DNA of 64,000 bases from Rutpela maculata (taxonomy: Eukaryota; Arthropoda; Insecta; Coleoptera; Cerambycidae), in the NCBI GenBank assembly GCA_936432065.2, contig OW386289.2:91571736-91635735 (forward strand). Reading direction: 5' to 3'. Below, one piece after another: positions 13,601 to 26,500 of the stretch; position 1 is the stretch's first letter; each line of letters starts with the position of its first letter. A program made the translations under genes and the position numbers. The notes under the pieces were generated by a model. That model had not been told where the DNA came from. It saw only the letters and a list, made by a program, of their open reading frames with translations, and did no database searches.

Positions 13601-16600
13601 ATTGAACTTTAAAGTAGATTATAGTAAAGATCACAATTTATTGTGTTGACCGGAACCAACCCTTATGTGTGCGCCTTATTTCCCACGGTACTATTAATTT
13701 TAGGAAAAAAAGTGTAGAGACGTTTTTTATAGAGAATTTTATAAGGAATAATTGATCGAAAAGTGTACCGTTCCCGAGATAATCTAGAAAACCTCAAAAT
13801 GGGGGTGGAAAAGACATCCTAGGGGATGAAGCACACTATTTAGGGGTGAGAACTTTTCGGTTTAGTAATTCTTATGCTATCCTTAACATTTCTACCAATT
13901 TTCAAAACTTTATGAATTTTGTCCGATATAAATCGTTATATTACTGAACTAGAAGTCCATAGTATCATCGGTAGTTTAATTAAATTAAATATTTTTTCTT
14001 TACTAGATATTTTTAGCGCTAATGTTTTTGCAACACTGACGTCATTTCTATAAGAATTGGTATGTAATTCTTCAAGATAAACATTCCATTTCATAATTCT
14101 CTAATTCCCTCCTAATACCTTTTATTTCCTCTTAATTCCCTTCTAATACCTCGTAATAATATTTATTTCCTCCAAATTTCCCTGTAATTCCCTTAATACC
14201 TAATAATTCCTTCCGAAATACCTTCAATTCCTTCCTAATTCCTCCGATTTGTAAACTATTTCCCCTCAGCGGTTGCCCCCTCGGTCCAGTACTACATGGA
14301 TACTGTGTCAGTATGGACAGTTTGTGGTTGCAATAACAGCAAAATATTTTAAGAATTCTAGCAGTGTCGGAAAGTGAATTTAGGGAGTGGTGGAGCAACA
14401 AGAGCTATCTTGTTTTTTTTTTTTGAGACAATTTTACATTTAAATCATAAATATAAATTTAGTTTAGATGTGAAATAATACTCGGAAATAAATCTCATAT
14501 AAGCTATTACATTTTAGGCAGACAAATGTGACTGTAAAGGATGGAAAAAAACAGATAGTGCACAACAAAATCCTACATTTACGGATCCCTGTCGATGTGA
14601 ACATTTATTAGGTAGGTTTGCAAGAAAAATTTTGCTTCTAGCAAATTTATTTCTGATATATTCTAGAAACTCACATATCACATTTGAAGGATAAACCCGA
14701 ACAAGAGTTAAATCGATTATTAGGAATGGTGGTTGATATTGACAATATGTATACGGCAATGACTAGAGAAGAAAATCCTGAAACTAAGAGAGTGTACTTC
14801 TACTTATTTAAGGTAATTTAGTAATTTTGATTTTATCTCCTTTCAAGGGTGAAATTTTACCTGAGTAACATTAAGGTACAAAAAAATTCTGTAGCATCTT
14901 TCCACGTCACACAAATAGCTTTTCTTGAGAAAACAATAATAAATTATGTTTATTATTATTTATTATACCACTAGTAGCTAGTGATTGTCAGTAGTATGTA
15001 ACGTTACAAAAAAAATTCAGGATTTCAGATAACCTAATCAACTGTTAGACTGGTACTTCGCCTGCCAAATAATGAGGCATTTGGAGCTATTATTTACCCA
15101 ATTCTAATGAAATGAGCTCATCCTGTGTGCCATACAGCACACCATAAATTGACCGCCTCCACACTTTTTTATCAAATTTTAAATCAATTTCCAACAAATA
15201 ATGAAGTATCAGTTTAAAATTAGTTACGCTGTGCAAATTAGTGAATCATTTTATATGGCCACAGTGTACATCAATGCAAATGTCTTGGAGACAATTGGGT
15301 TGTTGACAGAGACGATTGTTTTAGCAATGCACAGGTTAGAGGTACAAAAACCGCAAGGTATGTTACAGCTAACATTTTGATTCGAAATATTTAAAAAAAT
15401 AATTATAGGAACTATTAAATATTTTGAATAGATTTAACATATATTTTATATTAATTTCAGTATAGTCCGAGAATCTTATGGTGATAGTGCCATCGGTTAT
15501 GTCCAGTTAAGAAGAGTTAAGAACCCTTTCTCTGCGGCTCCCATTTTACAGTAGTGTTTACGCAGTGCGGCCGCCCTGAGGCTTTGCGAATTTGTACGTC
15601 TCCCGCAACTAACATATGAATCACATTCGCGGATGTCTACGTTTACCGCATTGGTGCGCATTGTATTCAAAATGTTACATATAAACATTGTAAAATGTCA
15701 CATTTTACAGATTACTAAATACATTTTGTTTTAGAATAAAGTATTTATGATAAAAACACATAAAACAGAAAACAGTGAATGTATAAAAACATAAAAGAAG
15801 AGCATAACAGCATCCCTAACTCTTTTGTCCCATTGGTAATTTGACCTTCCCAGTTATACTTTGTGTCTGTGCCCTTATGAACGATGCGGCCCTGTCTGTG
15901 AGGTTTTGTTGTTGGGCAGATGGGGATCATTTCCAAAGTAATTTTTCGCTCTGAAACCGAATCTGGCCTCAGAATTGGCCTATCACGTCAATATTTTGAA
16001 ATATTTGAGGTTAAGTACTTAAAAAATGACTTTTTAGCAACTCTTGAAGTTATGTATAGAACTCAAAAAAAGCTTATTTTTAATATATACATCATTTAGT
16101 ACCATCCTTTCTCTTTAAAATAAGCTTTCAAATGGTCATCTACGATGTTTCCTTGCAAAGTTATAGCCATTTTAAGGTGACATGAATTTGAAACCATGAT
16201 CCTCTACAACCCAACAATCTTAACCAAACGTTTGTTTAAGACTGTTGGGTTATCCCTTCTGTTGTGTTAAATCTTGATTCGTTTAGAGTTGTTTGGTTAA
16301 GATTGTTTGGCTGTAGGGATCACAGTTTCAAATTCATGTCACCTTAAAATGACTATAACTTTGCGAGGAAACATTCGTAGATGACCACTCGAAAGCTTAT
16401 TTTAGAGAGGAGGGATGTTACTAAATGATGTATTTATTAAAAATAAGCTGAAATTTTTTTTGAGTTCTATACATAACTTCAAAGGTTGTTAAAAAAAGCC
16501 ATTTTTTAAAGTACTTAACCCCAAATATTTCAAAACCCTGACATGATGGGCCAGTTCTGAGGCCAGATTCGGATTCAGCGCGAAAAATTACTTCGGCAAT

Positions 16601-17479
16601 GACTCTCAGCTGCCCAACAACATTCATGATCCCTTTATTCTCAGACCTGTGTTATTAGAACATTTACTAAAAATGTTTCTGGTGAATTGGCGGTATTACT
16701 TACACATAAGCTAAACAGAATTATAAACTATTACGTCAATTGAATTTGACATAAATACAATGTCAAATTCAATCGACGTTATTCTCTTTTCTTCTCCTTT
16801 CTAAATTAGCACCTCTTTTTCATTGTTTTATAAAACTTTAACTTAACCCAATTTATTTTAATAATTGATATTGTAATATAAGATTTTATTTTCAACTTTT
16901 ACATATTTCTAATGATTTTTTAAGAAGAGATTACACTAAAATTGTAACTTCGTGCAACGATCCAATTGTTATAATAATTTTTAGCTGTTATGTATGTAGC
17001 AAATGTTTTTCTTTATTTTTCCAGCTGTTAAGAAAATGTATACTCACTTTGGACACACCTATAATTGAGGGACCTTTGGGACAACCACCGTTTGAAGAAC
17101 CTTCAATACATAAAGCAGTTACTAATCTTTTGGCTTACAAATTTTCTCACATTGGTCAACAGGAATTAAAAACGATGTACGAATTAGCCAAAATATTAAT
17201 TCATTGTTTAAATACATGGGATTTTCCTTCGCCTAGTAGCCAGAAACATATAGTTAGTCAGGAGGAGGCTTCCGTTTACAAAATTGAGTATACAAGGTGA
17301 GAAAAAAGAGTGTTAGTACAATGAAGTATTTAAATAGTCCGTTTATCTAACATATTCTGTACATAGAATATAATAGTATATTTTTCATATTAAATATACA
17401 CAGTATATGTATATGAAAATCACAGCAGTATTTAAAATAGTTCAAAGCAATAAAATAATTTACGTTTAGCGTTACAATA

Positions 17480-17514
<35 letters not shown>

Positions 17515-20500
17515 TACCAGCGTGCGGTAGGCATTGCTGCCACTCCCAAGTTATACAGCTGGGCCTGCTACGTCCACGCTGGGTTGGACTAAGGTAATGC
17601 TTGTTGCCAGCAGTGAGAGCCACATGGCGCATGGTAAAGGAATGTGGGATGGAAGATGTAGGTATTTGTGAGATGCGTTACCGCATTATGTCGTGAGGGA
17701 GCGTTTAAGCCCCCTTTTTTTGTATTTTTGGTTCTGGGCTTCTGCCTATTCTGGGTCTTCTTGTGACATATGTTGCCGCGTTGTGTCGCTGCTATTTGTG
17801 CTCCTATTTTTGTACTTCTGTTTCTACAAGTCTTCTTCTTCTTCTTCTGAGGCTTCTGATTCCTCCGTTTCTGATTCTGGTAGAGTATATATCGCTTCGA
17901 TTTCTTTGTGAAATTCATTCTTTCCCCTCGCTTTTCTTTCCCAGTATGTTTGGTCCTTTCCCAGTTTGTCCATGATCCTCTCGATTGTTGTTTTTCACGT
18001 GTAACATGGTCTCCTAATTTTAAGATTGCTGCTGTTCAGTGTTAGTGCTTTCTTCAGTAGGTGTGTTGGTTCCCTTCTTTGGACGTGTCCCCAGTACTTC
18101 ATTGCGTACATTTCTATCCTTTCTGTGATTTCCACGTGTAACCTGGTCTCCCTGTTTTTAGTGTAGAATTTAATGTAGAATGTTTCACTTATCAACGAGC
18201 GTAATTTTGACCTGAAAACTCATTTGATAATTTACTTAAGAAAAATATTATGTAATCAGATTCACAACACTATATTGTAACACCCACAACGTCAAAAATA
18301 TGCAATACCACAAAACATACTCCTATTAAACTAGACACCAACAAAAAGTCAGGATCAACAACACTTCTCTGTGATACCTCTCCTTCCCTCCATTCCCCTC
18401 TCCTTTTGATCCGCTCTACCGCACCACACCAAAAACATTGCACCTAGCTCTGGATCATATACAAACCAATCACTACTCACAAAATCGTCAATCGCACGTC
18501 CCGAGGTATGCATCACCCCTCTAACACTCATCCCTCACCTAACTCAAAACTGTATCCTTCGCACTCTGTATCCAGACCAAGTGATGGCACACAAAAAGGA
18601 ATGTGTTTTCTATGTTTTCTCCTTCCAACGATGGCCCAGCGCTCCGCAGTAGATACATCATTCTTGTGCTTTCTGGAGAGCTACTACCTCCCGTTTACCC
18701 CCTGCTTGTCACTATTACGGTCCTAACCTTTTTAAACTTTTTAATAAACTTCCTCAGTCCCACCCTAGCCGCACCAGAAGCATAAACAATTTGTATGTTT
18801 CCAAATTCCAGTGGCACCGAGACCAAGCCAATGGCCACCAATTCCATCCAAATTCCCATTATATTCTTAAATTGCTTTAATTCCACACGGTGCACTGTCA
18901 CCCTGATGGGGCACGCCCCTGGCCAGACTCATATGTAAATTTGCTAGAAAGGATTGTTTATTGACTTATTTTTAAGTTATTACACTTGACAATGAGCGTA
19001 ATTTCGACCTGAAAACCCTCACTTGATATTTTACCTAAGAGAATATTATGACCATATACGTTTGATTATTACGGGTTCAGTTTATATTAAATTCGCCTGA
19101 GTATTTTTAATAATTATGAAAAAAGATTATTTGAAGGTTAACAAAAGAAATTTATATGACCATACTTTACAGACAGATCAAATTCATTTGAATATTTTTA
19201 TAATGGTTAAAAAAATAATTTACAGGTTTACAGAGGGATATCATGCCATGCTTTAATTTATTGCCATAAACTTGTCGACAATGTCGACTCTTCAAGGGTG
19301 ATGGGCCTAAACACTTGTCTGGGAAGGTACTTAAAAATGAAAAAGGAGGTACTTATCTTGCTTTTGCCTGTCTTGGGTTGTTTGTTTAATTACGCTCTTT
19401 TCGTTTGTTAATACACAGCACTGGTCACAAAACTGTATTAGTTGTTTTCAAATATTAATCCTATTTCAACTTTGTTCTTTTGATATGAGGTATCAATTTG
19501 CGCGTAAATTCTTGGGCTATTATTCACCCAATTTTTATCAAATTTGACGGAGTTTTTCACGGCAATTTTGCGTTTATAGTGGGAGTGTTTCAGGCACCCA
19601 ACCGTTCGCTTCGAAGGCACAACCGACACTGTCCAATTTACATTTAGCGTTACAATAAGAACAAAAATACACTTATAATAATCACAAACGGTTAAATATA
19701 CAAACTTAATCTAAATCGTCACAAATTGTGTTCAGAATTTTTCAGTATAACTATGGCTCAGTTCAGGTACTCTTTAACTGAATAGAATACCCTTTAGTAA
19801 CAAGAACATGGTTCAGACTAAACTTGAATTTATTTAGGGAATCTATAGATTTAATTTCTTGTGGTAATTTACTATACATTTACCTGCATGATGTATTACA
19901 GTTGTTAATTATTAATAAATAACTTTGTCTAGTATTGTATGAATCATTGTTTGAATTTATTTCGAACATATTTAATTTTTTATTGACAAATTTGATAAAA
20001 GAAAATGGTCACAAAAAATTGCACGGTACTTACAAGTTTTAGTATCGTGTATATTTTCTTAAGTGACAATATTATCTAAGAAAGACAGAGGGGAGCAGTT
20101 CTAAAGCTTTGACTGTTTCTGCGATTTCTTTTGTACATTGCAATATAGTAATATGTTAAGGATTATTTATGAAAAAAATAGTTATACACGATTTTACGGT
20201 TCCTTAGGATCCCATCGATCTCTTTCATGTTTTCATCTGTTTGTCACCACGTTCTAACTTTTAAACTATGAATGCTATGTGTATAAAATTTGCACCAAAT
20301 ATGTAGGTAACATCCCAAAGTCAGAGCCGGCATTACCTTGCAAAAAAAAAATCAGGAGTGGGTGCGGTAGTATTTAAGTTTATGCATGTATGCCATATTG
20401 GAATTTTCTTTTGAGGAGACCATATTTTTTTCAAATTTAAAATATGTGCTAGTGGTTTAGGAAAATGTGTGAAATTTATTTTCCAAAGTATGTGACCAAA

Positions 20501-23500
20501 AAGCTTGAGAAAGATCATAGTAATTAGAACTTTTTTCGCTTATCAACGACGAGAGGTTTGATTTGGACATCACAATCATTTTTTAAGTATGGGATAAACT
20601 ATACTAATTTGATAATACATAACATACAACATACATACAGTGATTTTGAAATATATCCATATATTTTAATCTGTGATCTTAAGACCAATGATGTTAAGAC
20701 CAATGCCACTTTTTAAAGAGTGACTGCAAAACTTTCCTCTCTTTGCGTAGTATATGGTGAGCGAAGGTGCGAAAGGTGCAAAATTGATCCCGTTGATCTC
20801 AAATTAATCTTTAAGAAAATCTAAGGAGAGCATATCTTTTCGTTTTGCGAAAAAACGCGAAAACCGCTCCTTTTTAAAGGTTGAAAATATTTAAATGATA
20901 CAAGGTGATTTTCCACACTGTAAAAAATGGATGTGAAAATTCTTTGAAAGTTAAGTTAAAATTAGTTCAATTTTCTATGAAATTATACATAATTCTTTTA
21001 TTTTTACAGGAACAATTTAAAATAACTTGGAGGGTAAAGTTAAACATATTTACGGTTTATTACATCAAGTAAATTAAAGCTACACACATTCATGTATCTT
21101 TACGTCAATTAATGTAATTTTCCGTATAATTATGTATAAATTTCATAATAAAATGTATAAATAAATACTTAATCCGGTGAATTACAGAACCTGCCCATCA
21201 GTATATTATACAATAGGCCCGTTCAGCATTTTTTTTTTTTAATTTTAGAAATTGAAAGTAGAACACTTTTTAAGGCAATTTCTAAATTTTTAGGTTTTTG
21301 TTAGGACGTTTAAGCTTTTAAATAAATTACCAAAGTTAGACCGCGTGAAAACGGGGCGAAGCTTCGTGTGACGTCACTTTGCGGATGCTGATCAGGCGAC
21401 AGTCGAGATTTAATGTGACTTCACAGCTAACCTCAAAAATATATGTTTGTTAAGATTTACAAGTATTACGTAGCTGTTATTAAAATTTCTGCCTGGTTCC
21501 TGTACTTTCAACTAAAATCTAGTTCAATGTAATGTTTATGAAGTTTTAAATAGTTTGTCACAATAAACTAAGACACTTTTTGCAGGTTAGGAATCTAACC
21601 TATAATTAGCAGTCTATTTGTATCAATCAACAATATTGAAAAATTCAACAATATTGAAAAATTATTTGCGTGAATTTTTATATATTTGCTTGGAGCCTGT
21701 TTTGCTCCAAGCTAAAAATGAATCTTGCTGGCTTAAAATGAGTAGTGTTTATGCAGAATGACGTCACGAGTGGGCGAAGCACTTTGTACTGGAACTCAAT
21801 CTCTAACATTGAATATCCAATGATTGGATATAACAAGCCCATTATATGGAATTTTATAGGACAGCACGAAGCATTTCATACATTTGTGTACCATTACCAG
21901 AATAATCGCTGGCAACAAATAGACCATCAATTATCCATGTAATCGGCCTTCTTATCTTTTACAGTGCATGACATGCGGAAAATAAAATGGTGTACTAGTC
22001 TTCTAGGTGGTAAAGTCCCTGCAAAATTTTAGATTAATTTTTGTTGCATTAAAACTTGCAAAGATATGCTACCGTTATTTGTCTGTGGTCAGTATGATAG
22101 GGCAATGAACTTACTTGGGAAAGAAGATGGAGATGTTTACATTTCCTTAATTGGCATAAAAAGTTAAGTGCCGCGTTTTTGCTTTCGGTCGTACAATCAG
22201 GACACCGACAGGTACAAAGTGCCGCCAAAGTTTGGTGTTTTTGTGTTATCGACAGGTTTAAGTACATATCTCTTGTATATACTTGTTGTAGAGTTCACTA
22301 GCATAGGGTCATTGTCTTTTCGACATATTTTGTTATTTTTGTAGTGTGATTTGATTGAAACCAAAAAGTCACTTCTACTCTCTCCAGCTTTGCTGTTAAT
22401 CCCAAGTCTGATAAAGGGGAAGGGGAAGTGATATGGTTGTACCGCGTTTCGTCAGATTGGTTAACGTCATTGGCGGCGCATTTCTACAAAAAAAATGGAT
22501 TTTTTTTAGTCATATTTTTTTAATTTTTCATTTTTTTAACTCCTTTCGGTGGGGACAACCTACTGATAAATTTTCCGCATGTAATGGTAGATCACCCTGT
22601 ATAATAAATATTTAAAGAAATGAAACATTTATTATAACTCTGATTTTAATCCACAAAATATTGCTTGAGTAATGAACATGAATCCCACTGCACTATTAGA
22701 CTGGTGGTACATGACCAGTCAGGTGCAACGTTTTTAAAATGCATGCCAATCATATATATGAATGAAATTACCATGAATATGCCAGAGATGCAAATTTTAG
22801 CCAGTCGTCGCGTGCACAAGGGGGTGCAAATCGGTTTTTTTTGTTTCTTTTTTTTGGGTTTTATTTATTTTTTTTTTAATGGATGCCAATAGTGCCAAAC
22901 GAAAAGCCGTGAAAAAGAATCCAGCGGAAATTCATTGGCATGCAGTTTCCGCCCTCAAAACAACTGTTAATGTGCACATTAAATCGTAAAATTTTTTGGT
23001 GTTGTTGATTGGATGATTTTGATTTTGGATTTTTTTTCAAGGCTTTTCGTTTGGCACTATTGGCATCCATTAAAAAAAAAAAATAAAACCCAAAAAAAAG
23101 AAACAAAAAAAACCGATTTGCATCCCCTTGTGCACGTGACGACTGCCTAAAATTTGCATTTCTGGCATATTCATGGTAATTTCATTCATATATATGATTG
23201 GCATGCATTTTAAAAACGTTGCACCTGACTGGTCATGTTTAGAGAATATTATTTAGGTATTATGCAAATCACAACTTACACACTTTTTTTATTTATTATG
23301 AAAATACCTACTTTCTGTATATTGTTGCCCTAATCTGGGCAAGCTAATATACTAGTTAGGTAAATACTTTAAAACACTGGTCATGTACCGCCAGTCTATA
23401 TGCACAATAGAAAACCCCCCTCTAACGGTTTGATATTGGCAGTTTAGTTGGTATGCAATATAATATTGTCTAAATGTTGTTTGTGGCATTTTCTTAATTT

Positions 23501-26500
23501 TTCTGTGTTTCTGATGGGGATGCTCTGCCACATGTATTATCTTCTTAACAATGTCCGTGAAATCTACAAAACAATACAATTCTTTTACTGAAAAATAACC
23601 TCTGCGCCTATGACTTTTACGTCAAAGGAGCAGTTAGAGGGCGTTTTTTGATAAATAATAATTAATAAGAACAAAAATATAAAAACAACGTATTTTGCTG
23701 ACGTTTCGGAAACCGAAATTTTCCCATGTAGGAATCTCACTTAACGAGCACGTTGATCGTCTTGCCAAAGAATCTTCCTTATCAAACGAACACTCAAACT
23801 TTAAGATATGTTTATCAGACTGTATTATTTCATCCAGACATAAAACATACAAAAATTGGTCAAATTCATATAGAAATTATCGTTTAGATAAAGATAACCT
23901 ACGAGCCAGTACACCCAAGTGGTTTAAGGGCATTAACGTCCCTAGAAAATTTATTACCACAATTTGTAGAATAAGGTTCGGCCAGGCTTGCTACCCAAAA
24001 CATCTAAATGGAATTGGAGTATACTTAACTCAGATATTTGTAGTACATGCGGCACCACGGGCGATCTGGATCATATTTTTTTAATTGTCAGAATCATCAA
24101 ATAGCTACTAATGTTATGTTAAAAAACTTAGTTGATATTAATGTTCCCTTTCCAACAAATGCTATTCATCTATTGGCCCTTAAAAACACGCAAATATACG
24201 TGTTAGTTAATTTCCTGAACACTATTAAACTGTTGCTTCGATAGGTTAGCTTGGTATTCCTTAATTGTCTTTTCTATGGTCTACCTGGGTAATGTTATAT
24301 TAAAAAAAAAGTGTCCTGACAGACCCTTGGACTAGGAGAGAGTGTCCTTGTGAGATATCCTTTGTGTCTTTTCTACTGCCGTGTTAGGTCAATTTAGGGA
24401 ATCAATTAGGCAACAAATATATATATATATATTATGTAATTGGTTGAAAGTCCAACGCCACAAAAGAAAAAAAAAATAATATTTATATTTTGTTAAAAAG
24501 TAGATACTTACTGCTTAGACAGAACTGTTGATATATCTAGTTATATATTGCACTACAGTCCGAGAAATTTTCAGGTAGGTTGTTGTCTGTTTTATTAATA
24601 TTTAGACATTTTATATAATCCCAGATTTTATTTTTGTTACTTCTAGACATATTCAAAATAAGCTTTTTTTTCTGATTTTATTGCCGAATCTGTCATATTG
24701 TTTGTGTATGCTTTTATATTGGCTATGATCAAATCATCAATAGACTAAAAATGAACACAAAAAGTTTATGAGCCTGACATGCATTTTCTCCGGCCACACT
24801 ATAACAAAGTATAATGTATGTCCACACAATGTGTGTAAAATTCGCTTTATCTAAAAACAAGATAATTCACTATTATCAGGTATGCGTAAGACCCACGGTC
24901 AATAAACGATACAGTTACATCAATCAGCAGCTTTAGGACGAGAGAGACGCGGGGGGCGGGAAATCAAATGAAAGAGACAGACATATCTGATTTCCGTGCA
25001 GAAGACAGAGACAAAGATTTCGATACGGTCTACAGCCTACGTCACCTGTAGACACTACAAGCATCTTTGTCTCTGTCTTTTGCACTGAAATCAGATATGT
25101 CTGTCTCTTTCATTCGATTTCCCACCCCCCGCGTCTCTCTCGTCCTAAAGCTGCTGATTGATGTAACCGTATCGTTTATTGATCGTGCGTAAGACCAGCA
25201 TGTATTTTGACAGCCGTAAACAGTGTACACTGTTGACAGTTGCTGCGACTGTTTACATGTTGCATGCCTTTTTGCACTTGGCACCCACGTGTGCCGATGT
25301 GTCACAAGGTCAGGGTTTTATGCAGAAACACCATCACATCATGGGCATACTTGATAATTGTTTTCAATATTCAAAATTTATTTTCAAGGTTATTTTTGGT
25401 CATTTTGATTAACAGAAATTTCTGCGTATACCAAGATGTGAGTATTCATAGATTTGAATATATGAGTGTATTTCAAAAACACCCTGTATATGTAAAATTT
25501 TTTATTATACAAATTTTTCTTGTTGTATTCCCCCAAATTTTTGACATGTCAAAGAGCCACAATGTACTTAAATACCTTATTCACTTTTTCTTCCAATTTA
25601 GGTGGTTGGTGTTCTGCCATGTACCGACATTTTGTGACTCGCTTCAACATTTTGACACTACAATGGTATTTGGAAGAACACTTTTACGGGCAGTGTTCAA
25701 ATATATAAGAAAACAGATAATGGATCAATTTCATCGTGAGAGGGATACGATGCCTCAAGAAAGAAGAGTTTTGTTACTTACAAACTTCCCACCATTCCTT
25801 AATCAGTTAGATGAAGAAATTTATGCTCCTAATTCACCAATATGGGATCTTAATTTCAAAGCTCAGTCGATACAGTTCCAATCTTTACTTGATTCAAATA
25901 GAATGAAAGGTAATTATAGCTGATTTTTCTTATTTATGAAAATGTCGAAAGAAAGTAAATTTTACAATTGAACGACTTTACGTAATTCCCTTTTTATTTG
26001 TTCAGTTTGCAAATTGATTTGCTGTCTTTTTTTGTGATTTGGTTGATTTTGGTTTTTCTTATTTTCTTTTTGTAGCGGGTGCAAGTACACCAAAGAAAGG
26101 CGAATTTGAAAAGGTAACTGTAGGACAAAGTGATAGGGAAGGTTTTACAACTGTTACTTTAAGTTCAGGTAAATAGAGAGTATGTTTAAATTCTTCTAAT
26201 ATTTATTGCATGCCAATTGTTTTATTATTTTGAGAATAAATATGACACACGGGCGCATTGTTGTTTTGGTCCCAACACATCCTGAAAAGTTAAAAGTAAG
26301 ATAACTAAAATTTTTAATGTATGGTTGTATTTTTTTATTCATTGTGTAGAGGGAAATAAGATAAAGTTTTGCCATCAGACGGTCATTTTATGAAAATTAG
26401 TTTAAAAAACTCTTAGAAACAAGGGACATTTTCGGAACAACCTAGTACTCAAAAACCAACAAAAGATGTATCGACAGAAGAATTTCAAACGGTTGTAAGT

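Larger units (their letters stand above)
17481..19634 (-). mobile_element. LINE 3' part with tetranucleotide tail and 24-bp target duplication
   Basis: The sequence at 17457-17480 recurs at 19635-19658 with one mismatch (shared core tttagcgttacaataa), a long target duplication typical of LINE retrotransposition. On the minus strand the element ends in an (AATC)n tail at 17514-17481. Just upstream (18200-17930) it encodes a peptide resembling the C-terminus of RTE/Jockey-type ORF2 (MYAMKYWGHVQRREPTHLL). The remainder has no long frame, and 18200-18990 is bounded by direct repeats, suggesting internal rearrangement. Severely 5'-truncated. Confidence 0.7.

Noticed and set aside
17589..17918. A 109-codon minus-strand gene rich in Lys and Arg
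   Set aside because: It lies in the decayed 3' part of a LINE, in a different frame from the recognisable LINE peptide.
21745..21942. A 65-codon + strand ORF
   Set aside because: No recognisable motif and no splice or repeat context; consistent with chance.
25240..25601. Coding extension upstream of Gcn5 exon 5 in the same open frame
   Set aside because: The acceptor at 25600-25601 fits the phase of exon 4, and protein upstream of it has no similarity to Gcn5.
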